NCBI GenBank assembly: GCA_963662815.2
Contig: CAXXWA010000023.1
Location: 1-64,000, forward strand
Length of the DNA: 64,000 nt
Direction of reading: 5' to 3'
Origin: JAPPHA01 sp963662815
GTDB taxonomy: Bacteria > Pseudomonadota > Alphaproteobacteria > Rhodobacterales > Rhodobacteraceae
Shown here piece by piece: positions 25,954 to 34,551 of the stretch. Numbering within the stretch: position 1 is the stretch's first letter; each line of letters opens with the position of its first letter. The notes beneath the pieces are model-generated. The model was not told the DNA's origin, did no database searches, and was given only the letters and a program-made list of their open reading frames with translations. A program made the position numbers and the translations under genes.

Positions 25954-26979
25954 TTACTGTGGAAGTGTGGAGACTTCTTCGTCCCATTTCTTCAGGAGTC
26001 TTTTGCGTTCGGCCGAAGAACCGTATTTCCTGAAGTCGTAATCAATGAGCTTGATGGTCGACATGTCGGGCGCGCTTGGTGACGCCTCGGCGTTAATGTT
26101 CGACATGACCTGGAAAGCATTGACCTGCAACGCAAGATTTTGCGCTTCGGCCGACAGCGCCCAGTCATAGAATTTCCTTGCGGACTCGGGATTGCGAGCT
26201 CCCTTGATGATGGACATCGAGCCGATTTCGTATCCGGTCCCCTCACATGGAGCGACAACATTGATCGGAAATCCGTTGACGGCCTGCTTGACGGCATCGT
26301 GCATGAAAACGATTCCGATCGTGTTTTCGCCGCGACCTGCCGCCTTGATCGGCGCCGAACCCGACTTGGTGTACTGGTTGATGTTGGCGTGAAGGCTTTT
26401 CATGAATTCGAAACCTTCGTCCTCGCCGAAAAGTTGCACCATCGATGCAAGGGTCGTGTAGGCAGTTCCCGAGGAGTTCGGGTTCGCCATTTGCACGTGG
26501 CCCTTGTATTCCGGCTTCAACAGGTCTTTCCAGCACGATGGTTCGGGCAGGTTGTTGGCCGCGACCAGTTCGGTGTTGTATCCGTACCCGAGAGCTCCCG
26601 AATAGATGCCGATGGTCCTGTTTCCGGCGCTTTCGGCCTGGGAGATGGCCCAACCGTGAAGCTGTTCGCGCATGGGCGAGATGTACTCTTCGGTCAATCC
26701 TTCCTCGGCCGCCTGCAGGTGCGGGTCGCCCGTTCCTCCCCACCAGACATCGCCCTTCGGGTTGGAAGCCTCGGCCCTGATCTGGGCATAGGTTTCGCCC
26801 GACGACTTTCGCGTCATGTCGACGTCGATGCCGGTGGCTTCCTCGAAGCTGCGTGCCATGAGCTGGCACCAGTCTTCCTGAGCACTGCAGTAGTACGTGA
26901 GCTTGTCTGCCTGGGCCGTGCTGGTCGCGAGTGCGAGCCCTGCAATTGCACCCAAGTACGAAAATGCGGATTTTCTCAT
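25954..26979 (-). CDS. ABC transporter substrate-binding protein (FbpA-like, ferric or phosphonate type)
   Basis: 341 residues with a signal peptide (MRKSAFSYLGAIAGLALATS, cleavage after AQA). The mature start DKLTYYCSAQEDWCQLMARS is typical of family 1 iron/2-aminoethylphosphonate binding proteins. GDVWWGGTGDPHLQAAEEGL and KPEYKGHVQMANPNSSGTAY are further landmarks. The ATG at 26979 follows GGGGAG and is preferred over upstream in-frame starts. It heads a three-gene operon with the fused permease and ATPase. Ligand type is inferred from overall resemblance only. Confidence 0.88.
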   Translation of the reverse strand: MRKSAFSYLGAIAGLALATSTAQADKLTYYCSAQEDWCQLMARSFEEATGIDVDMTRKSSGETYAQIRAEASNPKGDVWWGGTGDPHLQAAEEGLTEEYISPMREQLHGWAISQAESAGNRTIGIYSGALGYGYNTELVAANNLPEPSCWKDLLKPEYKGHVQMANPNSSGTAYTTLASMVQLFGEDEGFEFMKSLHANINQYTKSGSAPIKAAGRGENTIGIVFMHDAVKQAVNGFPINVVAPCEGTGYEIGSMSIIKGARNPESARKFYDWALSAEAQNLALQVNAFQVMSNINAEASPSAPDMSTIKLIDYDFRKYGSSAERKRLLKKWDEEVSTLPQ

Positions 26980-27239
26980 GTCTCCCCTTTCTTTCATTTT
27001 CAACCGGACATTCAATTCGGCTCGACTCGGATCGAGCACCAGCGTCCCGTTGAGTTCTCTGATGGCACACTATCTTTGCTTGGCGTGCCGATGTCCATCA
27101 GTTTTCGGGGTGCAAGAGTCGTCTTGGCGGTCACGTCCGAATGGATGCAGCATAGCGAAGGCGATTCCGCACAGGGTCAAGTAAGGCTTGACGTATGCAT
27201 GCTGAGAGTCCGGTGATGCCAAAACACGAAAAAATCTTC

Positions 27240-27590
27240 CACACGACGAAGCGTGCTGGACGGGTTGAACCATCGGTGTTCTGGCCAGTTTTGCCGAGTG
27301 AAGCGATCCGGTCCGGCGTGCGGGCGAAGTCGTTCCAGACCTCCTCGACCCTGTCTTTCACCTCCCCGGCTGTGACGAAGACCTGGTTGGCAAAATTGCC
27401 CTGCTCTAGAAACTGGAACACGGTCTCGACCGGGTCCGGTTCGGGGCTGTACGGCAGCAGATGCAGCAGCGTCACGTTGTCCGGGATCTCCAGGCTCTTC
27501 GAACGGTGCCTGCCGACGCCGTCGAGAACCACCAGCGTGTGGCAGACCTGCGGCACGGCGGCGGCGAGCTGGTATGTGACCGATCGCAAT
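27240..27590 (-). pseudogene. IS630-family transposase, C-terminal remnant
   Basis: The minus strand reads CHTLVVLDGVGRHRSKSLEI, then PDNVTLLHLLPYSPEPDPVE and TVFQFLEQGNFANQVFV. These are the second Asp (LDG) and the Glu (PVE) blocks of an IS630 DDE transposase. The N-terminal half is missing, and the first catalytic Asp is not found nearby. The upstream side is replaced by an ISAzo13-like fragment on the other strand. Confidence 0.75.
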
Positions 27591-27688
27591 GAACGCGCCT
27601 GAAAAGGGTAAGGGTTCGTCGCGAAACAGGCGAATCGTCTTGTCGCTGAAGGATTCACCCCGGAATCAAAACGTGATTCACCCCCGGC

Positions 27689-27955
27689 ATGGATATTGTC
27701 GAGAACATTCGGTGCCGGTTCGAGGCCCTGTCGCCGCATCCGGACGGGAAAAGCATCTGCCTGTTCGTCGCCTCCGAGACCCCACCTCTTGGCCATGGCG
27801 GCGTGACCCTGGATTTGCAGATCACGGGGGTTGCGCGGTCGACCATTTGCCGTGGTCTCGCGGAACTCGGGGAGGAACCGGACCCTTCGCGCCGCGTCCG
27901 CCGTCCCAGCGGGGGCCTGTTTCCGCCTAAGCCCACATCCACCCAATATCTTTAG
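27689..27955 (+). pseudogene. ISAzo13-type transposase, N-terminal remnant
   Basis: 88 residues, MDIVENIRCRFEALSPHPDG, then TGVARSTICRGLAELGEEPD and RRVRRPSGG, match the N-terminal region of ISAzo13-family transposases (usual form 'TGVaRSTIgRGL.eL'). The frame stops at 27955, and no catalytic domain follows. It lies head to head with the IS630 remnant, so this spot has taken more than one insertion. Confidence 0.75.
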
Positions 27956-28011
27956 CGCATGTCCACGCCGGCATTTTCGCCTGGCCAGTGCCTGCCATGA
28001 CGGGCCGCGCT

Positions 28012-28575
28012 TCAGATGTAGTGAGGCACCTCTTTCTGCGTCGGTCCCACCGAATACCGCGGGCGCGGGCGCGCGTCGCCCCATCTGTCCTCGTCAATCG
28101 GATCAAGGCACAGCCCGAGCGACAACTCCCGCCCGAGCACCCGGTCCGACAGAACCGCGGTGCCTCCCGTCATTCCGGCCGTTCTCGCCAGAAGGAACCC
28201 GCGCGGCAGCGCATCCCCGTCGCCGCCGGCAGCCTCGATCAGGCCGGAGGGCAAGCCGACGTCCTTGAGCGGTGCGCCGTTGAGAGCCACCTCGCCGATG
28301 TAGCCATCGAGGTTGGCCAGGCGCCATGCCTGCCGCGCAACGACCACGAAGCCGTTCGAAAGAACCGAACACGGAAGGATCAGTGCTCCGCCGCCCAGCG
28401 CCATCACGCAGTAGGCGGGCCGCGCCACCGCGCCGCCTTCGACCTGCTGCCAACACTCGTGGGTGAGGAACCCGGGGGAGCGCATCTTGCCGTCGACCTG
28501 CAGGTGGTCCACGATCACGTCCGGCGTCGTCACCTGGCCCTCGAGCCCCATAACATGGGGTTTCAGCAGAAACAT
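28012..28575 (-). CDS. Hypothetical 187-residue protein, partner of the Asp-box protein
   Basis: 187 residues beginning MFLLKPHVMGLEGQVTTPDV. AGGAGG precedes the ATG, and the gene starts 10 bases after the Asp-box protein stop, so the two are probably translated from one message. No signal peptide and no recognised catalytic motif is seen; the middle part is Gly- and Ala-rich with hydrophobic strands (VMALGGGALILPCSVL). I do not recognise the family. By association it belongs to the TAGTGGG motif group. Confidence 0.65.
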   Translation of the reverse strand: MFLLKPHVMGLEGQVTTPDVIVDHLQVDGKMRSPGFLTHECWQQVEGGAVARPAYCVMALGGGALILPCSVLSNGFVVVARQAWRLANLDGYIGEVALNGAPLKDVGLPSGLIEAAGGDGDALPRGFLLARTAGMTGGTAVLSDRVLGRELSLGLCLDPIDEDRWGDARPRPRYSVGPTQKEVPHYI

Positions 28576-28585
28576 CTTGCCCTCC

Positions 28586-29560
28586 TCAGACAGGCGCCCA
28601 GGCGATCATCCGGATCTCGCCCAGTTCCCGCTTCGCTTTCAGCCAGCTTTCGCCGCCGTCGACGCTCTTGAAGATCTGGCCGAAGATCGTGGCGGCGAAA
28701 AGCAGGCTGGTGTCGGCCGCGTTCGAACCAATGGTCCAGATCGTGGAGTTGGCCGGGTGGGACATCTCGCAGAGATCCCATGATTCCCCGAAGTCCTTGG
28801 AAATCAGGAGCTCTCCAGCCTCGCCGGACGGCTTGTCGCCAACGCTGGCGATCACCGTGTCGGAGTTCTCCGCAGGCTGCTTGAGCGAACGAAAGTAGTC
28901 CCATTTCGCCTGCGGCACCTCCAGCTGCCGCCACGTCCGTCCGTTGTCATCCGACCGGTGCACGCCGTCCTCGGTCGAGCAGAGCACCGTGCGGCCGCCG
29001 CCGTCGCGGTCGCGGAACACGAGGTCGTGCGTGTCGTTGTCGTGCAGCCCCCGGACAATCATTTCCCACGTCCGGCCCCGATCAGTCGAGCGGAAGACGC
29101 CGTCGATTTCGACCGTGATCCAGATGGTGTCGGCATCCGCCGGGTCGAAGTGGATCGAGGTCACGCGCGACGTGTTGATGAACCAGCATTCGGTCGAGGC
29201 GTCGAGATTCGAGCGCCGCCAGCTCGCGCCGTTGTCCTCCGAAATGAATATCTCAGCCGGCCGCGTGCCGCAGACGATGAAATCCGGGTCGGCAGGCGAC
29301 TGGGCGATCTTCAGGATGTGAAGACTGTCCATCGGCGAGGGGATGTAGTCGAACCTTCCTGCCCCTTCGGTGTAGCGGTAAAGCCCCTGGTCCGAGCCGG
29401 CCAAGACCTCGCCCGGGCGGTCGGCGTGGGTATGGACCGCCCAAACCCTCGCCTCGTTGTAGAAGCCGCCGGTCGGCGTCAGCAGGCGGTTCCAGCTGGT
29501 CCCTTCGTCGTCGCTGAACCAGACGCTCTGCATCGTGGCGGCATAAGCCTTGTAAGGCAT
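28586..29560 (-). CDS. Asp-box (BNR/sialidase-like) beta-propeller protein
   Basis: 324 residues with six Asp-box motifs of the form S-x-D-x-G-x-x-W: SDDEGTSW, SEDNGASW, STDRGRTW, SDDNGRTW, SKDFGESW and SVDGGESW. This fits a six- or seven-bladed propeller of the sialidase/BNR or VPS10-like class. No signal peptide is visible (MPYKAYAATMQSVWFSDDEG), so it is probably cytoplasmic, unlike sialidases. GGAGG lies 8 bases before ATG 29560. A tandem TAGTGGG motif 28 bases upstream nearly matches that before the isochorismatase gene. The 3' part has been duplicated at 20.4 kb. Role unknown. Confidence 0.82.
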   Translation of the reverse strand: MPYKAYAATMQSVWFSDDEGTSWNRLLTPTGGFYNEARVWAVHTHADRPGEVLAGSDQGLYRYTEGAGRFDYIPSPMDSLHILKIAQSPADPDFIVCGTRPAEIFISEDNGASWRRSNLDASTECWFINTSRVTSIHFDPADADTIWITVEIDGVFRSTDRGRTWEMIVRGLHDNDTHDLVFRDRDGGGRTVLCSTEDGVHRSDDNGRTWRQLEVPQAKWDYFRSLKQPAENSDTVIASVGDKPSGEAGELLISKDFGESWDLCEMSHPANSTIWTIGSNAADTSLLFAATIFGQIFKSVDGGESWLKAKRELGEIRMIAWAPV

Positions 29561-29587
29561 CAACGGATCCTCCCCGCAACATCTGCT

Positions 29588-29608
29588 TGCCCACTACGAT
29601 CCCACTAG
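29588..29608 (-). promoter_or_regulatory. Tandem TAGTGGG operator-like motif, copy 2
   Basis: TAGTGGG occurs twice on the minus strand with an 11-base period, 28-48 bases before the Asp-box protein start. It matches copy 1 (6434-6454) at 19 of 21 bases; only two bases in the spacer differ. Matching so well at non-homologous genes indicates a shared regulator. Confidence 0.6.
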
Positions 29609-30085
29609 TTGCGCTGTCAACGCAATACTTGCCAAGGCTCCGGGATCTGCGCTGCCGCAGAGTCGGGGTTCCCGTGTCGATCGACATTCGGTTCCGCGGC
29701 ACCCTTCGCGATTCGCTGCGCTGACTCGACCGCACAACAGACAGCCGGGGATGCCGCGGACTCCGAAACAGTTGGATCCCGTCTCCCGCGTCCGCACCCA
29801 TTCATCCGACCGGACTTCCCGATCGCCGGGGCGATCGCCGATTTGCGAATCCGGTTGCCCGTTTGCATGCGAGCCGCCGCACCAAACCCGAGTCATGCGA
29901 TGCCGCCTTGTCCAAAGTCTGCGTACTTTCGACTGTCTGGAACTTCCGGGCATGCCGGACCCGGCAGCTCCGTGCTTCCTGAATCCGCAGTTCAACAGGA
30001 ATCTGCAGGGTTCGATCCGGGCGAAAACCCGGCTCAACGCGGAATCCGCTGCCGAAGGCGAAGGGAGACGGCACGCGGGAACCCT
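29609..30085. other. Intergenic stretch, 477 bases
   Basis: I see no gene that resembles a known protein on either strand and no RNA gene. It separates the 5' end of the Asp-box operon from the 3' end of the XRE/IrrE-like regulator; both are on the minus strand. Confidence 0.4.
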
Positions 30086-31183
30086 TCAGCATCTTCCCGG
30101 TTCCGCGCGCACTTCCTCAAGTCCCGGCGGCGCCTTCATGCGTCTGCGGAGATCGCTGATCGACATCCCAAGCAACTCTGCGGCCCTGCCTTCCGAGATG
30201 GCTTCTTCCGACAGGGCGCGATGGCACAGACGTTCGAAGCGGCCGGGCCGCTCGCGAGGCGCCGGGAAGGGTTCCCGGTACGGCGGACTGCGCCAGCCGA
30301 GGCGAGAGAATTCGTTGACCAGCCGCAGCGCGAGCGGCGCCGTGAAAATCCCGAGATCCCTGCAGCGGTCGGTGAGCATCTGGACGCTCACGCCGAACAT
30401 GCGCTTGAATTCGAAAAGCTCGCCCCACCCGATCTCCCGGCGATGCCTGCCGAGACCGGCGCGCAGCGCATCTGCGGGCACGAGTAGCGCGCCGGCGAAT
30501 CGGTTCGCGGCCCTGTCTTCGAAGACCCTGGGCGCAGGGTCGAGGACCATGCGGCCGAGTTCATGCGCGAGCGTGAAGCGCTGCCTCTCGCCCAGGTCAT
30601 CCCGGTTGACAATGATGACCGGCGCCGCACCCCCGTCTTCCAGTTGCACCCGCGCCGCGAGTCCACCGATCTTGGAAAGACTCGTCGAGAGAACCTTGAT
30701 TCCGCGTTCCTCGAGAAGATCGGCGAGGTTCGGGATCGGACCCTGCCCAAGCCCCCAGCGACCGCGAATGCCGAGCGCGGCATGCTCTGCTTCCGCCGCG
30801 TCGAGCAGCACGGGCCATGGCGCGTCGCGTGGAATGTCGGCCACGACCGTGGAAAGGCCCAGGATCTCCTCGATCGCCACGTAGCGATCCAGCAACTGAA
30901 GGACGCTGGCTTCGATTCTCGCCGCCTCGCGGCGGCTCGAGACCCGCCTCTTGCCGAAATCTACTGCTGCAGAGCGAACGCCACCGACGGCGACGATGTG
31001 GTCGACCCGCACGTTGAGGGCATCAGCCAAGGCAATAAGCACACCCGAACTCGGAACGGATTCGTCGCGTTCGTACTTGCTGATCGCCTGCGCCGTGACA
31101 CGGTTGCCGATCAACGCTTGCAACTGGCGAAGCGACAATCCTGCGGCACGGCGGAATATCCTAATTCGCTTTCCTAAAGTCAA
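30086..31183 (-). CDS. XRE regulator with ImmA/IrrE-like domain lacking one zinc ligand
   Basis: 365 residues from a TTG at 31183, preceded by GGGGG at six bases; a longer form from TTG 31210 is possible. The N-terminus is a Cro/CI helix-turn-helix (GKRIRIFRRAAGLSLRQLQA). The middle is an ImmA/IrrE metallopeptidase-like domain whose zinc motif HExxH reads HELGR in FTLAHELGRMVL (His207, Arg211), while the third-ligand region EDRAANRFAGALLVP is kept. The codon is CGC, one change from CAC. Family members cut repressors in response to stress or phage; this one may sense without cleaving. It is divergent from frmA across 500 bases. Confidence 0.82.
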   Translation of the reverse strand: MTLGKRIRIFRRAAGLSLRQLQALIGNRVTAQAISKYERDESVPSSGVLIALADALNVRVDHIVAVGGVRSAAVDFGKRRVSSRREAARIEASVLQLLDRYVAIEEILGLSTVVADIPRDAPWPVLLDAAEAEHAALGIRGRWGLGQGPIPNLADLLEERGIKVLSTSLSKIGGLAARVQLEDGGAAPVIIVNRDDLGERQRFTLAHELGRMVLDPAPRVFEDRAANRFAGALLVPADALRAGLGRHRREIGWGELFEFKRMFGVSVQMLTDRCRDLGIFTAPLALRLVNEFSRLGWRSPPYREPFPAPRERPGRFERLCHRALSEEAISEGRAAELLGMSISDLRRRMKAPPGLEEVRAEPGRC

Positions 31184-31697
31184 TTTCAACCCCCATGTTG
31201 GAGTTGACAAAATTGAATATATTTTCTTTTTTGTAAACTATCTTGACTGTTTCTTGCAAAGCATTTCGCCACGGGAGTGCGGCGCGGCGGGAAACGAAGG
31301 TCAATCCGTAGCGGTTCGGCCATTGCTCCCGTCCGCTGGCAACGACGCCTGGGTCCGCGTGCAAACATTCGTTTGCAGCAAGAACCGGAACAGGCTTCCG
31401 GCTTGCTTCATTCGGCTGCGCCTCCGGGAACCGCTGCAGCGATCCCCGCCCGTTCGCGAACGCATCCGACCTCGCCTGCGTCCGGCACCCCCGTTTATGT
31501 CGGATGCGGCCACGTCCCGTCCGCCGCTGGCGGCGTCCGGCTGCCGGTTCCGCGTTCTTGCAGAAATTGGTGCGGCTTCTTGCGGCAATTGGGCAGATCG
31601 CGGTGTCTTGCGGGGAATTTTGTGGATTGCGCCAGGGACGTGAATCCCGCAGTGTCGTAAGGAACAAACCGGGCAACAACACGGAAAGGAGCAAGTC
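31184..31697. other. Intergenic region between regulator and frmA
   Basis: No convincing gene is seen. Bases 31190-31260 are very AT-rich for this genome (a T/A run around AATATATTTTCTTTTTTG) and contain TTGACA at 31203, so promoters for the minus-strand regulator probably lie here. The last 20 bases hold the frmA ribosome-binding site GGAAAGGAG. Confidence 0.45.
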
Positions 31698-32810
31698 ATG
31701 CGGACCCGCGCAGCTGTCGCCATGGAGGCGGGCAAGCCTCTTGAAATCATGGATGTAGACCTCGACGGTCCGAAGGCGGGAGAGGTTCTGGTCGAGGTGA
31801 AGGCAACGGGAATTTGCCACACCGACGAGTTCACGCTCTCCGGGGCCGATCCCGAGGGGCTGTTCCCCGCCATACTCGGCCACGAGGGCGCCGGCGTCGT
31901 GCTCGAGGTCGGGGAAGGCGTCAGGTCCGTTGAGCCCGGCGACCATGTCATTCCGCTCTACACCCCGGAATGCCGCGAATGCGAATACTGCCTGAATCCC
32001 AAGACCAACCTCTGCCAGGCCATACGGGGAACGCAGGGCCAGGGCCTGATGCCGGACGGAACCTCGCGGTTCTCGATGACGGACGGAACCCCGATCCTGC
32101 ACTACATGGGCTGCTCGACGTTCTCCAATCATACCGTCCTGCCCGAAATCGCCGTCGCGAAGGTCCGCAAGGACGCGCCGTTCGACAAGATCTGCTACAT
32201 CGGCTGCGGCGTCACCACCGGGATCGGCGCCGTCATCAACACGGCCAAGGTCGAGGAAGGCAGCACAGCCATCGTGTTCGGCCTCGGCGGCATCGGCTTG
32301 AACGTGATCCAGGGCCTGAGGCTCGCCGGAGCGGACCAGATCGTCGGCGTCGACATCAACCCCGCCAAGGAGGAGATGGGCCGCAACTTCGGGATGACCG
32401 ACTTCGTAAACCCGAATGACGTGGATGGCGATCTGGTAGGCCACCTCGTCGAGCTCACGGGAGGCGGCGCCGATTACACCTTCGATGCAACCGGCAACGT
32501 CCAGGTCATGCGCGCAGCGCTTGAATCCGCCCACAAGGGCTGGGGCGAGAGCGTCATCATCGGCGTTGCACCGGCCGGGGCCGAGATCAGCACCCGGCCG
32601 TTCCAGCTCGTCACCGGGCGGGTCTGGCGCGGCACCGCCTTCGGCGGCGCCCGCGGCCGGACAGAGGTGCCGAAGATCGTCGACTGGTACATGAACTCCA
32701 AGATCGAGATCGACCCGATGATCACCCACAAGCTGTCGCTCGAGGAAATCAACAAGGGGTTCGATCTGATGCATGCCGGCGAGTCGATCCGCGCGGTTGT
32801 CGAGTTCTGA
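31698..32810 (+). CDS. frmA: S-(hydroxymethyl)glutathione dehydrogenase / class III alcohol dehydrogenase
   Basis: 370 residues of zinc-dependent class III alcohol dehydrogenase. Catalytic zinc ligands are in TGICHTDEF and GHEGAGVV, the structural zinc loop is CRECEYCLNPKTNLC, and the NAD motif is VFGLGGIGLNVIQG. The enzyme oxidises S-hydroxymethylglutathione, formed from formaldehyde and glutathione, to S-formylglutathione. A strong GGAAAGGAG site lies 7 bases before the ATG. S-formylglutathione hydrolase is encoded 900 bases downstream, with a nitroreductase in between, so this is a formaldehyde oxidation module. Confidence 0.95.
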   Translation: MRTRAAVAMEAGKPLEIMDVDLDGPKAGEVLVEVKATGICHTDEFTLSGADPEGLFPAILGHEGAGVVLEVGEGVRSVEPGDHVIPLYTPECRECEYCLNPKTNLCQAIRGTQGQGLMPDGTSRFSMTDGTPILHYMGCSTFSNHTVLPEIAVAKVRKDAPFDKICYIGCGVTTGIGAVINTAKVEEGSTAIVFGLGGIGLNVIQGLRLAGADQIVGVDINPAKEEMGRNFGMTDFVNPNDVDGDLVGHLVELTGGGADYTFDATGNVQVMRAALESAHKGWGESVIIGVAPAGAEISTRPFQLVTGRVWRGTAFGGARGRTEVPKIVDWYMNSKIEIDPMITHKLSLEEINKGFDLMHAGESIRAVVEF

Positions 32811-32899
32811 ACGAACCGACAGGCTCCGCGCCGGTCGGGACCGCCGTCCGGAGCGGAGTTCCGGATGCGGAGTCGCCCACCCTTGGCCGGAGAGAACGC

Positions 32900-33595
32900 A
32901 TGTCCTTGAGCGAACGACCGGTCTACGAGCCGCTGGACCTGCCGCACCGGGCCGAAATGGGCGACGCGGAGATGCTGGCCGCATCGGAAGCCTTCCTTCG
33001 CCACATGAAGGAACGGCACACGGTCAGGGACTTCTCGGCGAGGCCGGTAGCGGAAGCGATCATCGTGAACTGCATCGCCGCCGCCGGCCGGGCACCGAGC
33101 GGCGCCAACCGTCAGCCGTGGCACTTCGTCGCCATTTCCGACCCGGCCATGAAGGCGCGGATTCGCGCGGCCGCCGAGGCCGAGGAACGAAGGTTCTATG
33201 CGGGCGGCGCCGGCGACGAGTGGCTGCTGGCGCTCGAGCCGGTGGGCACGAACGCCAGCAAGCCGCATCTGGAGGAGGCACCGTGGCTCGTCGTCGTCTT
33301 CGCCGAACGCCATGGACGGTCGCCGGACGGACGACGGGTCAAGAACTACTACGTCACGGAGAGCGTCGGCATAGCCGCAGGGTTTCTCCTAGCCGGCCTG
33401 CACCGGGCGGGCCTCGCCTGCCTGGCGCACACGCCGAATCCGATGCGCTTCCTGAACCGGATCTGCGGCCGTCCGGGGTCCGAGAAGCCGGTGATGATCG
33501 TGGCCGTCGGCCACCCGTCGGCCGATGCCCGCGTACCTGCCGCCGCCAAGATCAAGAAGCCGGTCGAGGAGATTCTGAGCGTGTACCGGGAATGA
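32900..33595 (+). CDS. Nitroreductase-family flavoprotein, iodotyrosine deiodinase-like
   Basis: 231 residues. MKERHTVRDFSARPV, APSGANRQPWHFVAISDP, and KNYYVTESVGIAAGFLLAGL are FMN-binding landmarks of the nitroreductase fold, and overall it resembles bacterial homologues of iodotyrosine deiodinase (reductive dehalogenation of aromatic substrates). The active-site lid region (AEEERRFYAGGAGDEWL) has the expected length. GGAGAG precedes the ATG. It sits between frmA and fghA; the reason for that placement is unknown. Confidence 0.85.
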   Translation: MSLSERPVYEPLDLPHRAEMGDAEMLAASEAFLRHMKERHTVRDFSARPVAEAIIVNCIAAAGRAPSGANRQPWHFVAISDPAMKARIRAAAEAEERRFYAGGAGDEWLLALEPVGTNASKPHLEEAPWLVVVFAERHGRSPDGRRVKNYYVTESVGIAAGFLLAGLHRAGLACLAHTPNPMRFLNRICGRPGSEKPVMIVAVGHPSADARVPAAAKIKKPVEEILSVYRE

Positions 33596-33714
33596 CCATA
33601 CTTGGGAGGTCAGCCCGCGGAGGCGGCATGTGCGCGATTGCGCCGTCGCCGCCGGGGCGTTCAGGCGCACGGCCCGGAATCCGCCAGGAAGAAGCTGCGT
33701 AGAAGGAAAGCAGG

Positions 33715-34548
33715 ATGGAAACCGTTTCGGAAAACCACTGCCACGATGGCGTGCAGGGCGTCTACACCCACGCGTCCTCTTCCTGCGGCTGCGACATGAC
33801 CTTCGGCCTCTACCTTCCGCCGGCGGCGCGCAACGGCAGGGTGCCCTTGCTCTGGTACCTGTCCGGGCTGACCTGCACGCACGAGAACGCGATGGTCAAG
33901 GCCGGCGCGCAGGCTTTCGCGGCGCGGGCGGGGATCGCGCTCGCCTTTCCCGACACCTCGCCGCGCGGTTCCCATGTCGCTGACGACGAGAGTTTCGACC
34001 TCGGACAGGGGGCGGGCTACTACGTGAACGCGACTGAGCCGCCCTGGGCGCCGCATTTCCGGATGTGGGACTACGTCACCGCCGAACTTCCCGGACTGGT
34101 TTTCCGGGAATTCCCCCTGGACCGCGGCCGGCAGGGCATCACCGGCCATTCCATGGGCGGCCACGGCGCCCTGACGATCGGGATGACGATGCCCGAAACC
34201 TACCGGTCGCTCTCCGCGTTCGCGCCGATCGTCAATCCGACGCGATCCGGCCTGGGGCGGAGGCAGCTCTCGGCCTACCTCGGACCCGACGAATCCCTCT
34301 GGAACGCGCACGACTCGGTGCACCTGTTGCAGGAGCGCGGCTATCCCGGCCGCATCCTGATCGATCAGGGGGCTTCGGACCCGTTCCTCGAAGACCTCCG
34401 GCCGACAGCGCTCTCTTCCGCGATCGCGGACGCCGGACAGGACGCGGAATTTCGCACGCACGAAAACTACGATCACAGCTACTTCTTCGTCGCGACGTTC
34501 ATGGAAGACCACGTCACGCACCATGCCGCGGCGCTGGCGGCAGCCTGA
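33715..34548 (+). CDS. fghA: S-formylglutathione hydrolase
   Basis: 277 residues of the esterase D family. The oxyanion and substrate region is LSGLTCTHENAMVKAG, the nucleophile is Ser146 in GITGHSMGGHGAL, and the C-terminal His lies in ENYDHSYFFVATF. It releases formate and glutathione from S-formylglutathione, the product of FrmA. GAAGGAAAGCAGG precedes the ATG. The sthA gene starts 3 bases after its stop, suggesting one transcript. Confidence 0.94.
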   Translation: METVSENHCHDGVQGVYTHASSSCGCDMTFGLYLPPAARNGRVPLLWYLSGLTCTHENAMVKAGAQAFAARAGIALAFPDTSPRGSHVADDESFDLGQGAGYYVNATEPPWAPHFRMWDYVTAELPGLVFREFPLDRGRQGITGHSMGGHGALTIGMTMPETYRSLSAFAPIVNPTRSGLGRRQLSAYLGPDESLWNAHDSVHLLQERGYPGRILIDQGASDPFLEDLRPTALSSAIADAGQDAEFRTHENYDHSYFFVATFMEDHVTHHAAALAAA

Positions 34549-34551
34549 ACG

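Noticed and set aside
31161..32984. A 607-codon minus-strand frame opposite frmA
   Set aside because: It is a shadow of frmA, whose zinc and NAD motifs are clear on the plus strand; the frame has no domain and spans the AT-rich promoter region.
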